From the NCBI RefSeq assembly GCF_902459615.1, contig NZ_CABPSA010000001.1, positions 496,001 to 560,000 of the forward strand: DNA of 64,000 nucleotides. The letters run 5' to 3'. The DNA is from Pandoraea commovens (GTDB taxonomy: Bacteria > Pseudomonadota > Gammaproteobacteria > Burkholderiales > Burkholderiaceae). Under the pieces are notes generated by a model. The model did not search any database, had not been told where the DNA came from, and saw nothing but the letters and a program-made list of their open reading frames with translations. Numbering within the stretch: position 1 is the stretch's first letter; every line of letters begins with the position of its first letter. Made by a program: the position numbers and the translations under genes. Shown here one piece after another: positions 41,846-50,585 of this stretch.

Positions 41846-43324
41846 TCAGTCGTGCTTCGTGATGCGCAAAGGAGTACCAGGCGGCACAAGCAGCGGATGA
41901 CGGACATGGGGGTTCATGGCCATGATCTCGTCAGCCCAGCGAGTCGTGCCGAACATCCGATACGAAACGTACAGCGCCGGCTGCCAGGACTCGGGCGTGT
42001 ATGTCGTGAGACGCGCCAGGTCACGCGATCGGGCCTGCAGGTCCGTGAGCACGGCGGTTTTCAGGCGCACAAGAGAATCGTGAGTCGTCGTCGTGCCAAC
42101 GCCGCCGATCGGCTCAGCTGCGCTGGCTAGAATCAGCTCAGTGATTTGCTGGCCGAAGTCCGAGCGAAGCGCAAGCGCCTGGTCATAGTTGTCCAGGTCG
42201 ATCTGCGTCACCGCCCGAACGGCCATGATCGTCATGACACCGTTGACGAAGCCTTCGAGCGTCTTGAGCGCTTGCGCTTCTGCCTGACGCGACGCCGTTT
42301 GGTAAGGACTCACGGGCGGTGTGAAGGCCTCGGCCAGCTTGGCCTGTGCGGACGAGGGGGTGAAGCCCGTGGAAGCGTACGCAGCCGCGACGTCAGGGCT
42401 GATCGCTTGCGGCAATCCAGACGGTGACGCCGGCGTCGACTGAGACAGGAGGCTCTGAGTCGCCGTCGGCGCTTTCCACAGATTGCGTGCCGCGCCGAAG
42501 ACCGACCAAGCATCGCTCGACGTCAGCGTATCTGGGATCTTCGTGAGGTCCGAGAATCGGCTGCCGAGCACCGATGAGATGGCCGACAACTCGTTCAGCG
42601 GAAACGTGATGTACTGGCGCACAAGGCTGTTGTACGTGTCGAAAGCGCCATTGACCGCCGAGATACCGTCCCAGACAGTATCAAGAGCCGAGCGCATGCG
42701 CGACAGCACGTTGTCCTTGGCCCAGCCTGTCAGGTCTGCGACATTGAAATTGGCAGCCAGCGAGTCAATGAGCGACTTTTCTGCGTTGTCGGCCGCATCG
42801 GAAACTTGGTCGGTGGTGTTGGTTACCCCGGCCGGATACCGACGCGGCTCGGCCCTGACGAATGACAGCTCCAGGCGAGCGCACCCGCCCTCAGACGTCG
42901 GCGCTTCCTTGATGGTGTACTTGCCATTGCACCAGCAGCGAATGCTGCCCTGCGTCGGATGGACTAGCACGCCATCACCCGTCAGCACCTGGCGCAACTT
43001 GCCGAGCTGATCCAGGTAATCGTCGCCAATGAGGTACGCCGAGAATTTAATCTCATTCGCACCAGCGCCCATGCGAAAGACCGTCGGCAGATCCTGAAAC
43101 GGGTATTCGCGTAGGACGGTGTTGTCACCATCGGTCATTTCGGTCGAATCGACCTGGAACGGCACGTCGCGCCACGATGCAGTACGAAGCTGATTCAACC
43201 AGGTGTTTTTGCCAGCACCGGCGAGGCTCGATAGACCGCCTAAGCCGGCCAAGTTGGTCAGGCTCCCCAGGCTGGGCACGCTCGGCAGACTCGGGACGCT
43301 TGGCAGATTGTCGATCAGTGACAT
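41846..43324 (-). CDS. DNA circularisation/baseplate N protein (Mu gp43)
   Basis: 492 residues. A DNA_circ_N-type domain lies near residues 30-130 (QLRTASWRDVPFQVDSTEMTDG, REYPFQDLPTVFRMG). The N-terminus has repeated Leu/Pro/Ser units (SLPSVPSLGSL). In Mu, gpN is needed for tail assembly. Its stop-start junction overlaps the tape-measure gene by one base. Confidence 0.85.
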   Translation of the reverse strand: MSLIDNLPSVPSLPSVPSLGSLTNLAGLGGLSSLAGAGKNTWLNQLRTASWRDVPFQVDSTEMTDGDNTVLREYPFQDLPTVFRMGAGANEIKFSAYLIGDDYLDQLGKLRQVLTGDGVLVHPTQGSIRCWCNGKYTIKEAPTSEGGCARLELSFVRAEPRRYPAGVTNTTDQVSDAADNAEKSLIDSLAANFNVADLTGWAKDNVLSRMRSALDTVWDGISAVNGAFDTYNSLVRQYITFPLNELSAISSVLGSRFSDLTKIPDTLTSSDAWSVFGAARNLWKAPTATQSLLSQSTPASPSGLPQAISPDVAAAYASTGFTPSSAQAKLAEAFTPPVSPYQTASRQAEAQALKTLEGFVNGVMTIMAVRAVTQIDLDNYDQALALRSDFGQQITELILASAAEPIGGVGTTTTHDSLVRLKTAVLTDLQARSRDLARLTTYTPESWQPALYVSYRMFGTTRWADEIMAMNPHVRHPLLVPPGTPLRITKHD

Positions 43325-45696
43325 TAGTTCGTTCCCCCTGGATTTGTTGCGCCGGGATCAATGCGCAGCGCATTGGGCTGCCGGAAAACCTGCGTTCCAA
43401 TCATCACGCGATCGTCACGCACGGTGACGTTAATGCCGAGCTGGCCGTTGCCGATCTCGACCCGCTGCGGTTCCGCCTGGATGCGCTTGATCATGTCGAG
43501 CCCGACGGATGGTTGCATGAGCGGGTTTGCCATGTAGGCGGGCGCAGTACGCAGGACGCTCATACGGTCCTGCGTATCTGTGGGCAATCCAGCCGCATCG
43601 GCCAGGAGTCCTGCCCGCTGGGACGGCGTGGCCGTCATGCGTGCCAGGGCGTCACCGGCGCGCGTCGCACCGAAATAGCCGAGCGCCCCGCCAATTGCGC
43701 CGCCGATCGGAACCGTGATCGGTGCGAGGGGACCGCCAAATGCACCGATTGCTGCACCGGCTTGCATCCCAGCCCACGCGCCAGTTGCTCCTGCCGCAAT
43801 ACGGCCGAGATCATTGACCTTCTCCGTCGCTGATTTCGAACCATCGAGCAGCGTCGGGATCGCCTCGTAAGCGGCATACGCGGCCGCCGCCATGCCAGCA
43901 CCGCGCGCACCGCCAAGGAATGCAGCGCCACGCTTACCACCAGCACCGCCAGCGCCACCGGCTCCGCCTGGGCCTCCAGGCATGGGGGCGTCCCAGCCAG
44001 GCATCTTGTTCACCACCCAGACCGGAATAGGACCGGCTCCGAACCCTCCGAGTCCACCGGGGCCTGCACCACCAGGAGCACCCGAGCGGCCGCGCGACAA
44101 CAGAAAAGCGGTGAATGCGCCGCCGGCACCTGCAGCGGTAGCGATACCGACCGCCTGGCCAAATCCGGTCAGCGCAGTTGTTACGCCTGGAAATGCTTGA
44201 GCGAGATCCGTCGCGCTCGTCAGCACCGCTTTGAGCGGGCTGTCGATTTGGTCGAACACGCGACTTCGCGCCATGTCCGTTTCGTTTGCGACCTGTTGCG
44301 CCTTATATCCCGCGCGCCCAGAGATGACATCAAAGTTGGAAGCGACGGCTTGCCCTGTGTCTTCATGGACTTTCGCCAGCACATCTTTCACGTAGCCCTT
44401 GTTCTGCATGATGCCGACGAGCGCCATCAGGGCTTCCCGGTCTTGAATAACCTGTCCGATGGCCGATCCCTGAAGAATCGACGCCATTGCTTGAAGCGTC
44501 GCTTTTTTCTCGTCGCCCTGTTCGGACGCGGCGCGATCGCGAAGAGATATGAAACTCTTGTTTTTGCCGGCAATCTGCTCGGCAAAATCTACAAACGCCG
44601 CGATACCGTCAACGCCTCGCTCGCGCGCGCGCGCAAGTGACTTCGGAAGGTCAACGCCCAAACGAGCGAAGTCCTTTTCCGTATCGGCTGAGTTGATCTT
44701 CAACAACAAGTTCTTGAGGTTGTTGCCTGCAGCGTCGGCGCTCCCAGCCGTCATGATGGAGGCCTGTGCGTATGACACCAGCCGCTCGAAGTCGGCCATC
44801 CCGCGCATGCCCAGCTTGTCACTCGATGCAGCCATGAGCTCAGGCAACCAACGAGCCATGTCCTTCAGCTCGAATCCTCCCTCTTGTCCGGCGACGACGG
44901 CTTTGGAAATGGCTTGGCCGATATTCTTTTCGGTCAGCCCATAGTTTCGTAGGCCGGCAATCGCAATGTTTCCGATATCTCCGACGTCGGCATCTCCAGC
45001 GGTTGCTCCGCGCTGGAGATCAAGCAGCATGGCCTTGGCCGTATCAATCTTCACAACGCCGGACGAAATGACCTTGTTCAACGCCTCTGCAGCAGAGTCA
45101 CGCGTACCGCCGCCTTGGCGGACCGCGTCATTGATGGTGCCTTCGAGTTCCTTCATGCCAAGCAGGCGGCCCGCGAGATTACGATCGCCATAGGCCACGT
45201 TTGCCATGTTGGCCAACCGCGTGTCGAATTGCACCGGCCGCTTGAGCGTAGCCACTGCAGCCGCGCCGCCTGCGACTACGCCGCCGGTGACAGCGCCGGC
45301 CGTCTGGCCAGCACGACCGAGCACAGCAGCCATGCGATCCGCGTCACGGCGAATATCACTCATCCGTCGTGCGATGCTGCCCAGGTAACGAAACTGCCGA
45401 TCAAGTGCCGTTGAGCTGCCCAGGCGGGCCAGCGCACTGTCCGCTCGCTGTGTGGCCGACGTGACATTGTTCAAGCCCGATTGCATGCGACGCGCATCGG
45501 ATTCGAGCTTGCTCGCGCCCGTCTTGGCTCCGACCTTTTCTACAGACTTCTCGGCCTTCTGGGCTGCCTTGTCGGTGTTGGTCAGCGCCGTGGTTTGCCG
45601 CTTTCCAGCTTGCTCGACCGCGCGTGCGTTTTCTGCTGCGCGTCGTTTAAGGTCGCCCGCCAGATTGATGATGTAACGCAACGTCATGCTGCTCAT
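43324..45696 (-). CDS. Tail tape measure protein
   Basis: 790 residues. An N-terminal coiled coil (about 10-100) precedes a TP901-type tape-measure region (NAMANVAYGDRNLAGRLLGMKELEGTI-like core, with DMARWLPELMAASSDKLGM). Then come hydrophobic and Gly/Ala-rich stretches (GGPGGAGGAGGAGG) and a membrane-like AAAYAAYEAIPTLLD region. Length sets tail length. Its ATG overlaps the stop of the frameshifted chaperone extension (ATGA). Confidence 0.9.
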   Translation of the reverse strand: MSSMTLRYIINLAGDLKRRAAENARAVEQAGKRQTTALTNTDKAAQKAEKSVEKVGAKTGASKLESDARRMQSGLNNVTSATQRADSALARLGSSTALDRQFRYLGSIARRMSDIRRDADRMAAVLGRAGQTAGAVTGGVVAGGAAAVATLKRPVQFDTRLANMANVAYGDRNLAGRLLGMKELEGTINDAVRQGGGTRDSAAEALNKVISSGVVKIDTAKAMLLDLQRGATAGDADVGDIGNIAIAGLRNYGLTEKNIGQAISKAVVAGQEGGFELKDMARWLPELMAASSDKLGMRGMADFERLVSYAQASIMTAGSADAAGNNLKNLLLKINSADTEKDFARLGVDLPKSLARARERGVDGIAAFVDFAEQIAGKNKSFISLRDRAASEQGDEKKATLQAMASILQGSAIGQVIQDREALMALVGIMQNKGYVKDVLAKVHEDTGQAVASNFDVISGRAGYKAQQVANETDMARSRVFDQIDSPLKAVLTSATDLAQAFPGVTTALTGFGQAVGIATAAGAGGAFTAFLLSRGRSGAPGGAGPGGLGGFGAGPIPVWVVNKMPGWDAPMPGGPGGAGGAGGAGGKRGAAFLGGARGAGMAAAAYAAYEAIPTLLDGSKSATEKVNDLGRIAAGATGAWAGMQAGAAIGAFGGPLAPITVPIGGAIGGALGYFGATRAGDALARMTATPSQRAGLLADAAGLPTDTQDRMSVLRTAPAYMANPLMQPSVGLDMIKRIQAEPQRVEIGNGQLGINVTVRDDRVMIGTQVFRQPNALRIDPGATNPGGTN

Positions 45697-45869
45697 CGTC
45701 TCTTCCTCGCTTCTGCCTGCCGTGCTTTATGCATCCGCTCCAAGTCAGCGGCCTGCGCCATCAGTTGCACCTTCGGTGTCTCGCGCAGCGTAGTCAGTGA
45801 GCATGGAAGGGCCAGACTGAGCTGACGCGCCAACGTCTCCCAGTTCTGCAGCCTGGCCCTCGGATCGCG
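45693..45869 (-). CDS. Frameshift extension of the tail assembly chaperone (Mu gp42-like)
   Basis: Downstream of the gp41-like gene, and partly inside it, a frame shifted +1 (equal to -2) relative to gp41 encodes RLQNWETLARQLSLALPC, then TLRETPKVQLMAQAADLERMHKAR and a basic end. It has no start codon of its own. Its stop overlaps the tape-measure ATG. Mu is known to make its gp41-gp42 fusion by a -2 programmed frameshift, and this is the same frame relation. The slip site should lie between about 45840 and 45890; no obvious heptamer was identified. Confidence 0.75.
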   Translation of the reverse strand, partial: RDPRARLQNWETLARQLSLALPCSLTTLRETPKVQLMAQAADLERMHKARQAEARKRR

Positions 45870-46299
45870 GGCCGGTGCCCTCCGATTTGGACACGTCGCT
45901 GAGCATCGTTTCGAATGCGTCCTGCGAAATCAGACCGTGACGAAGCTGCGCCGCCAAGTCGACCAGGACACAACGCTCTTCGATGCGCGCCAAATCGAGC
46001 GGCGACAGACGGCCGAACATCTCCAGCGTCATGAGGCTCAACGGGATGTCGTCCAGACCGGCGCACTGGAAGCGATCGCAATGGCGCAGCGTCAACGCGA
46101 CGCGATACAACTCGTCGGACACGAGCAGCGTGGGTTTGCCCTTCACGTCGACAACGCGTTCCGCGAGCTGCATGGCAGCGTATTCGTCTGCGACGGTCGT
46201 CTCGCGCAGGCGCACCGTGCGATATCGGACTTCCTGATCTCCGACCTGGGAGCGCAGGCCGTCAACGAGCGTGACGACATGGATGTCTTGCTGATTCAT
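45745..46299 (-). CDS. Tail assembly chaperone (Mu gp41-like)
   Basis: 184 residues beginning MNQQDIHVVTLVDGLRSQVG. The body (RLRETTVADEYAAMQLAE, LSLMTLEMFGRLSPLDLARIEE) has the mixed alpha/beta look of gpE/gp41 chaperones. The last 40 residues after the frameshift region are low-complexity Gly/Ser/Ala, as expected for the unshifted end. It lies between the tube gene and the tape-measure gene, the canonical place. Confidence 0.85.
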   Translation of the reverse strand: MNQQDIHVVTLVDGLRSQVGDQEVRYRTVRLRETTVADEYAAMQLAERVVDVKGKPTLLVSDELYRVALTLRHCDRFQCAGLDDIPLSLMTLEMFGRLSPLDLARIEERCVLVDLAAQLRHGLISQDAFETMLSDVSKSEGTGPRSEGQAAELGDVGASAQSGPSMLTDYAARDTEGATDGAGR

Positions 46300-46332
46300 G
46301 GTGTGAGCCTCGAATGTGTGGGCGGAAAGTAA

Positions 46333-46358
46333 CGAAGGCAGGAAAAATCCTGCCTTCG
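46333..46358. terminator. Hairpin after the tail tube gene
   Basis: Arms of 11 pairs (CGAAGGCAGGA and complement) with an AAAA/TTTT loop lie in the 84-bp gap between tube and chaperone genes. It probably attenuates transcription so that sheath and tube are made in excess over the chaperone and tape measure. Confidence 0.65.
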
Positions 46359-46383
46359 GGAGAGTTGTGTCAGCTGATGATGC

Positions 46384-46755
46384 TTAAAGCCACTGGAGCG
46401 CCGTGAGGACCGCGAACTGGATATCAACAGCCCCCGTGCCGACCTCGCCCATGCTCATGAATGAGCATTTGCCAGCCCGCACGCGTCGACCGGTATGCAA
46501 GTTGGTCATAACGATCTGCGCTTCGCAGATTTGGCTGATCGTGTCCGGGTTGCGCGACCCGGTGAACAGCAGCTTGGCCTTGATGACACGGGCCACGCGC
46601 TTACGCGTCGTGAAATCCGGACCGTTTGCCGCCAGAGCAGCCTCGCGCTCGAAGCCGGCTGCACCTTCGATCGTTGCGCTGCCGTCTTCAATCGCCCATT
46701 CCTCACCATCGACGGTGAAGCTATCCACGCGGAAAAGTTCGCTATCGCAGGCCAT
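46384..46755 (-). CDS. Tail tube protein
   Basis: 123 residues: LFRVDSFTVDGEEWAIEDGSATIEGAAGFEREAA, FTTRKRVARVIKAKLLFTG and MTNLHTGRRVRAGKCSFMSMG match the Mu-type tail tube (gpM). It follows the sheath gene by 44 bp and precedes a hairpin. Confidence 0.85.
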   Translation of the reverse strand: MACDSELFRVDSFTVDGEEWAIEDGSATIEGAAGFEREAALAANGPDFTTRKRVARVIKAKLLFTGSRNPDTISQICEAQIVMTNLHTGRRVRAGKCSFMSMGEVGTGAVDIQFAVLTALQWL

Positions 46756-46799
46756 TTAGCCCCTCCAGTCAGTCAGAAAATTGTGTGATGTGCGGTTGA

Positions 46800-48278
46800 T
46801 CAGACGTGCCCGGCGATGAACTCGCTGGTGATTTCTGTCTGGTAGTGCTGCGTGATGAGGACCGGCTGATCCACAATCTTCAGCTTCCCGTTCGGCCCGT
46901 CGACCTCCACCAGAAGCGCGTTCTTGTAGTACTCCATGTTCTGGAACAGGCCCGCCCCCATGAACTGCTCGTAGCAGTTGAGCATGATGTCGTTGCCGAG
47001 CTGGGCCGTCATGATCTTCTGGCCCGGAATCGGCTCCGTGACGTATTCAGCCAGCTTGTACCCGCGATACTTCGTCTGGAACTCGGAGACGATGAACCAC
47101 CGGTAATACGACAGCGTCTTCACCCAGTTCAGATTGCGCCAGGAAGCATCTGCGGCCCCCGTCGGATGCGTGGTGTAGTTCGTCACCATGCGCAGGATGT
47201 TCGCAGTACCGTCCTCCATGGTTTCGAGTACCGAGCCGCCGGCCACGAGCATGTTGTTGCGTTGCTCGACTTCCCAGTCGTCCTCCAGGCGTGCCGCGAC
47301 ATACCCGCCGAGTTTCACGCCCGTCCACGGCTGAGCGGGATCGATCGCAGCCTGACTTTCGATCGCAGCCGCAGCAGCGGCTGCCGTCTCCCAGGTATTC
47401 GTCAGGTCGCGAGTGACGCAGATGGTGTGTACCTGCGGGCTGTTCCGGGGGGCCAGCCAGCCGACGACCTCACCTTCGGTGCCGCGCATCACCGTCACGG
47501 CCTGGCCGTCCTTCATGTTGTCGAAGTTCCAGCGCCGCTCCAGCTCGGTTTCCAGCACCCCCATGTTCGGGCTGTCGGTGTACGGCATTGCGTATTCCGT
47601 CGGCCAGAAGCCCTGAATTGCGGACACCACGGGCGTAATGTCGGGATTGACCGCGCCGCCAGCCATCGGTGAAACCGCCAACGTCACGCCCTGAGGAAGA
47701 CGGTCGTCCGCGTAATACGTGCCACGCAGATCGATGCCGTTACCGGTCGCGCCTTTCCAGCGGCAGGTCAGCTTCACTTCGCCGTCCACCGCACCCGCCG
47801 CAGCGATTACGGGCAGGCTGGGAACAGCGTTGATAGCGTTGACCAGCTTTGTCGCCGCCGTGATCGCCGTGTCGTTGATGGCAACGCCGATGCGCACACG
47901 TACGCCGCCGATGTACAGCGGCAATTCGCCAGCAGCGTGTTGCGCGCTGACTTGCACGGTCACTTTCCCGGTCGATGCGATCGCGGTCTCGTCATCCGCG
48001 AGGATCACGAGATCGATCGGCATGCCCAGGTCGGCATTCGCCTTGGCCTTGCGCCACATCGAGAGCAGCATCGAGCCTTCGCCAAGCAGGCCTACGGCTT
48101 CGGCCTCGCTGGTCACCCGTTGGCGCTTCGTGATATCGACGCCGACGGGAGGGCTCGCCTGGCCGATGAGCAGCAGGCTGCGCGGCATGCCGCGAAGACC
48201 ACGGATCGCCTTGGATGCATCGAATTTGTGTGCCACGAACGGCACCAGAAAGTTCAAGGAAAGCAGGTTCGGCAACAT
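46800..48278 (-). CDS. Contractile tail sheath protein (Mu gpL-like)
   Basis: 492 residues. N-terminal FVPFVAHKFDASKAIRGL-like segment (LVPFVAHKFDASKAIRGLRG), middle GATGNGIDLRGTYY, and the C-terminal sheath core around WKTLSYYRWF-like WVKTLSYYRWFIVSEF and the final strand VLITQHYQTEITSEFIAGHV. It forms the contractile sheath. Confidence 0.9.
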   Translation of the reverse strand: MLPNLLSLNFLVPFVAHKFDASKAIRGLRGMPRSLLLIGQASPPVGVDITKRQRVTSEAEAVGLLGEGSMLLSMWRKAKANADLGMPIDLVILADDETAIASTGKVTVQVSAQHAAGELPLYIGGVRVRIGVAINDTAITAATKLVNAINAVPSLPVIAAAGAVDGEVKLTCRWKGATGNGIDLRGTYYADDRLPQGVTLAVSPMAGGAVNPDITPVVSAIQGFWPTEYAMPYTDSPNMGVLETELERRWNFDNMKDGQAVTVMRGTEGEVVGWLAPRNSPQVHTICVTRDLTNTWETAAAAAAAIESQAAIDPAQPWTGVKLGGYVAARLEDDWEVEQRNNMLVAGGSVLETMEDGTANILRMVTNYTTHPTGAADASWRNLNWVKTLSYYRWFIVSEFQTKYRGYKLAEYVTEPIPGQKIMTAQLGNDIMLNCYEQFMGAGLFQNMEYYKNALLVEVDGPNGKLKIVDQPVLITQHYQTEITSEFIAGHV

Positions 48279-48331
48279 GTCGAAAGCCTCATTAAAGTTC
48301 GTTGAAAGTGCGTTTCAGTCGGCGGGAAAGA

Positions 48332-48607
48332 TCACTCGTCGGGCTGGCGGATCAGGTCGCTGTCCTGGAGCAAGCGAATGATGCGGAGATTGACGGTCGC
48401 AGGGGACGCCTCGGTCTCGCTGTAGCGTCCGCCGAATTCACGATTGATGACGAAACGGTCAGCGCCGGCAACGACACGGATCACTTGCCCCATTCGCGGT
48501 GCGGGCAAACGCACCTGCGGGACGGGAGACTCGGTCACGTCGAATTCCGTTGCGATTTGCGTCGGCGCGGTGGAGGCGCTGCCGCCGGACTTAGATTTCG
48601 TTGCCAT
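48332..48607 (-). CDS. DUF2635-family phage protein
   Basis: 91 residues with VRLPAPRMGQVIRVVAGADRF and YSETEASPATVNLRIIRLL. Small proteins of this type lie between the gp37-type gene and the sheath gene in Mu-like phages. It overlaps the gp37-like gene by 17 bp. Function unknown. Confidence 0.75.
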   Translation of the reverse strand: MATKSKSGGSASTAPTQIATEFDVTESPVPQVRLPAPRMGQVIRVVAGADRFVINREFGGRYSETEASPATVNLRIIRLLQDSDLIRQPDE

Positions 48608-49193
48608 TCGTCACTCCTTTGATTTCATGTTCCACAGTCAAATCAGGCATCTCGCCAGGCGGATCCTCTACCGACACCATCGGCTCGCTCGTGATACCAA
48701 CCGCGTCCATCGCAGGGATATCGTCAGGAGACGGCGCGCCGTTAAACTCGGCCTCCTGCCACCAGGCAACCATCCAGAGCGCCAGACCCTTGGTGTCGAG
48801 CTTGCGGTTGTAAAGGTTCTCTGCCATCAAGCCCTCGGGACGGCCCGCGCACGGTGGCTGCGACCACGCCTGAAGCACGCGCGACACCATTTCAGCGCGC
48901 ACCATTGCCTCGCGCATGCGCTCGGCTCGCTCGCTATGCTTCGTTACGATGAATACGGCGAAGCGGGCTTCCCAGACAAATTTCCCGCCGACGTACGACC
49001 CCTTTGCCGCTTTGCGCCATCCCAGGCAGGTCGTGAACGCAGCAGGAGATACGAACGACTTCGCGCCGATCTCTTCGTCGCCGAAATCGCCGCCGTAATC
49101 TTCGATGGTCTTAAACATCGAGCCCATGCGCGCGCGGATCTCAGCTTTCACGCTGTCCAGAATTTCAACGGACTTCAGCGGGTGGGACATCAC
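48591..49193 (-). CDS. Mu gp37-like protein (DUF1834)
   Basis: 200 residues with VEILDSVKAEIRARMGSMFKTIEDYGGDFGDEE at the N-terminus and GKFVWEARFAVFIVTKHSERAE, typical of gp37 head-tail connector-type proteins. It overlaps the morphogenesis gene by 4 bp (ATGA). Confidence 0.8.
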   Translation of the reverse strand: MMSHPLKSVEILDSVKAEIRARMGSMFKTIEDYGGDFGDEEIGAKSFVSPAAFTTCLGWRKAAKGSYVGGKFVWEARFAVFIVTKHSERAERMREAMVRAEMVSRVLQAWSQPPCAGRPEGLMAENLYNRKLDTKGLALWMVAWWQEAEFNGAPSPDDIPAMDAVGITSEPMVSVEDPPGEMPDLTVEHEIKGVTNGNEI

Positions 49194-49621
49194 ATCATCC
49201 TTATGGCGTCGAGCAGCATGTTGCCGATCACGGACGCGTTTTCATCGTTCACACCCAACACCGGCCGGGCCTCGATGCGCACGGCGTGCCCGCGCCCGGC
49301 ATCGCCGCCGAAGTGGTGTATCCGGGCATAGACGAGGTTGCTACCGATCTCCACGCCGCCACTAACCAGCCGATAAACGTAGCTGCTATAGAGTCGCCGG
49401 GTATTCATGAGTGTCTGGCCACCGCGCGCCAGAGCTGCGCGCGACTGCGGCATCGCCGATCCATCCCAGAGCTGCTGCTGATCGAATCGATCCTGAATCT
49501 GCCCGAGCATGTATTCGCCGATGTCTTGACGCACACGCTCAAACGTCGCGCCCCCGATTGCGGCGAGGTGCCTGCGGATCTGGCCGTCGTCAAACGACCA
49601 CTGGACGGATGCGCCGTTCAT
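49190..49621 (-). CDS. Virion morphogenesis protein (Mu gpG/P2 gpS-like)
   Basis: 143 residues: FERVRQDIGEYMLGQIQDRFDQQQLWDGSAMP and LMNTRRLYSSYVYRLVSGG are marks of the phage virion morphogenesis/tail-completion family. It overlaps both neighbours by 4 bp, so the connector genes are translated in series. Confidence 0.85.
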   Translation of the reverse strand: MNGASVQWSFDDGQIRRHLAAIGGATFERVRQDIGEYMLGQIQDRFDQQQLWDGSAMPQSRAALARGGQTLMNTRRLYSSYVYRLVSGGVEIGSNLVYARIHHFGGDAGRGHAVRIEARPVLGVNDENASVIGNMLLDAIRMM

Positions 49622-50121
49622 CGCCCGTAGTTCCCCCAGTCATAGCCGCTATCGACCTTGCCCCAAAGCACACGTCGACCGCTTGCCACTGGCGGCGGCA
49701 GCAGCCGCACGCGCCCGGTTGAGACATCCCGCAGCCAGTCGTACCAGGACTTGCAGCGCTTCTCCTGCAGGTCTGTCGCGTTGTCCGGGTCGTCTTGCAG
49801 GGAACACCGGGTGAGCGCCAGGCAGCACGTCTTCAGAGGCGTTTGGTCGATATCCGCTTGCAGAAGCGGCAAGCGAACGTTCGCACGCAAATACCCGTCC
49901 ATGAATCGGCTGGTCTGATCCAGCATGGCGCTCAATCTGGCCATTGCGCGGTCGCAGGCGTCGCGCTCGTCGGCCGTACGTTCCGGCGAGTACTCGTCAG
50001 CGATGCCTTCGCGCAACAGCTCGGGCGTCAGGAGATCGCCGCCTTCATCACGCAACAGTTGGCAGGTTTCCTCAAGCCCGAACTCCTGCACATACTCGGC
50101 CAGCGTCGCGTATGCGGTCAT
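49618..50121 (-). CDS. Mu gp36-like protein (DUF1320)
   Basis: 167 residues beginning MTAYATLAEYVQEFGLEE, with AMARLSAMLDQTSRFMDGYLRANVRLPL and a C-terminal YDWLRDVSTGRVRLLP. DUF1320 proteins act at the head-tail junction. It overlaps the next upstream gene by 4 bp. Confidence 0.83.
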   Translation of the reverse strand: MTAYATLAEYVQEFGLEETCQLLRDEGGDLLTPELLREGIADEYSPERTADERDACDRAMARLSAMLDQTSRFMDGYLRANVRLPLLQADIDQTPLKTCCLALTRCSLQDDPDNATDLQEKRCKSWYDWLRDVSTGRVRLLPPPVASGRRVLWGKVDSGYDWGNYGR

Positions 50122-50513
50122 TGCCGGCTCTTCGCTGCGGTGCCGCGCTTCGGGGCGTTTTTCGACGCTGCGACTTTTGCGGCCGGCTTCTTCACAGGGC
50201 TGCGCGTCGGCTGGTCGTTTGTTGCCTGCGCCGTACTGTCGGGCGCTTTGGCGGCTTGCGAGCCGCTTTCAACCCCAGCCGACGTACCCTTCGGGGCAGT
50301 GTCCAGCGCGGCATCGGGATTTGCACCGGCTTTCGACTGTGCGCCATCGGTCGGGCGCTGTTGTGCGACGGCGTCGCCCACTTCACGCAGCACGCCGCCG
50401 GCCACCAGGTCGGCGACGTGATCGGGCTCAGCGTGAACACGCGCACCAATGGGATGCGAACGACGCTCCAGGCGAATCGGCTGCACCACCTCATACGTTT
50501 TCTTCTCGCTCAT
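50118..50513 (-). CDS. Hypothetical phage protein with Ala/Lys-rich tail
   Basis: 131 residues from ATG 50513 (MSEKKTYEVVQPIRLERR), which has GGAGAG upstream. The first 55 residues form a small domain found before DUF1320 genes in Mu-like phages; the rest is low complexity (Ala, Pro, Lys). Function unknown. Confidence 0.7.
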   Translation of the reverse strand: MSEKKTYEVVQPIRLERRSHPIGARVHAEPDHVADLVAGGVLREVGDAVAQQRPTDGAQSKAGANPDAALDTAPKGTSAGVESGSQAAKAPDSTAQATNDQPTRSPVKKPAAKVAASKNAPKRGTAAKSRQ

Positions 50514-50530
50514 GATCTCTCCTGCCGTTG

Positions 50531-50562
50531 CCCGGCCGGCGCTGCACTCCACACCGGCCGGG
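50531..50562. terminator. Hairpin after the major capsid gene
   Basis: CCCGGCCGG and its complement CCGGCCGGG, separated by 14 bases, lie in the 72-bp gap after the capsid stop codon. It may reduce read-through after the most highly expressed gene. Confidence 0.55.
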
Positions 50563-50585
50563 GTCGCTGGCACGCTCGCGGGTTG

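Noticed and set aside
48288-48320. Further copy of the late palindrome (TGAAAGTGCGTTTCA)
   Set aside because: The half sites are similar but the spacer is 5 bp, not 2, and the site does not precede a clear new operon.
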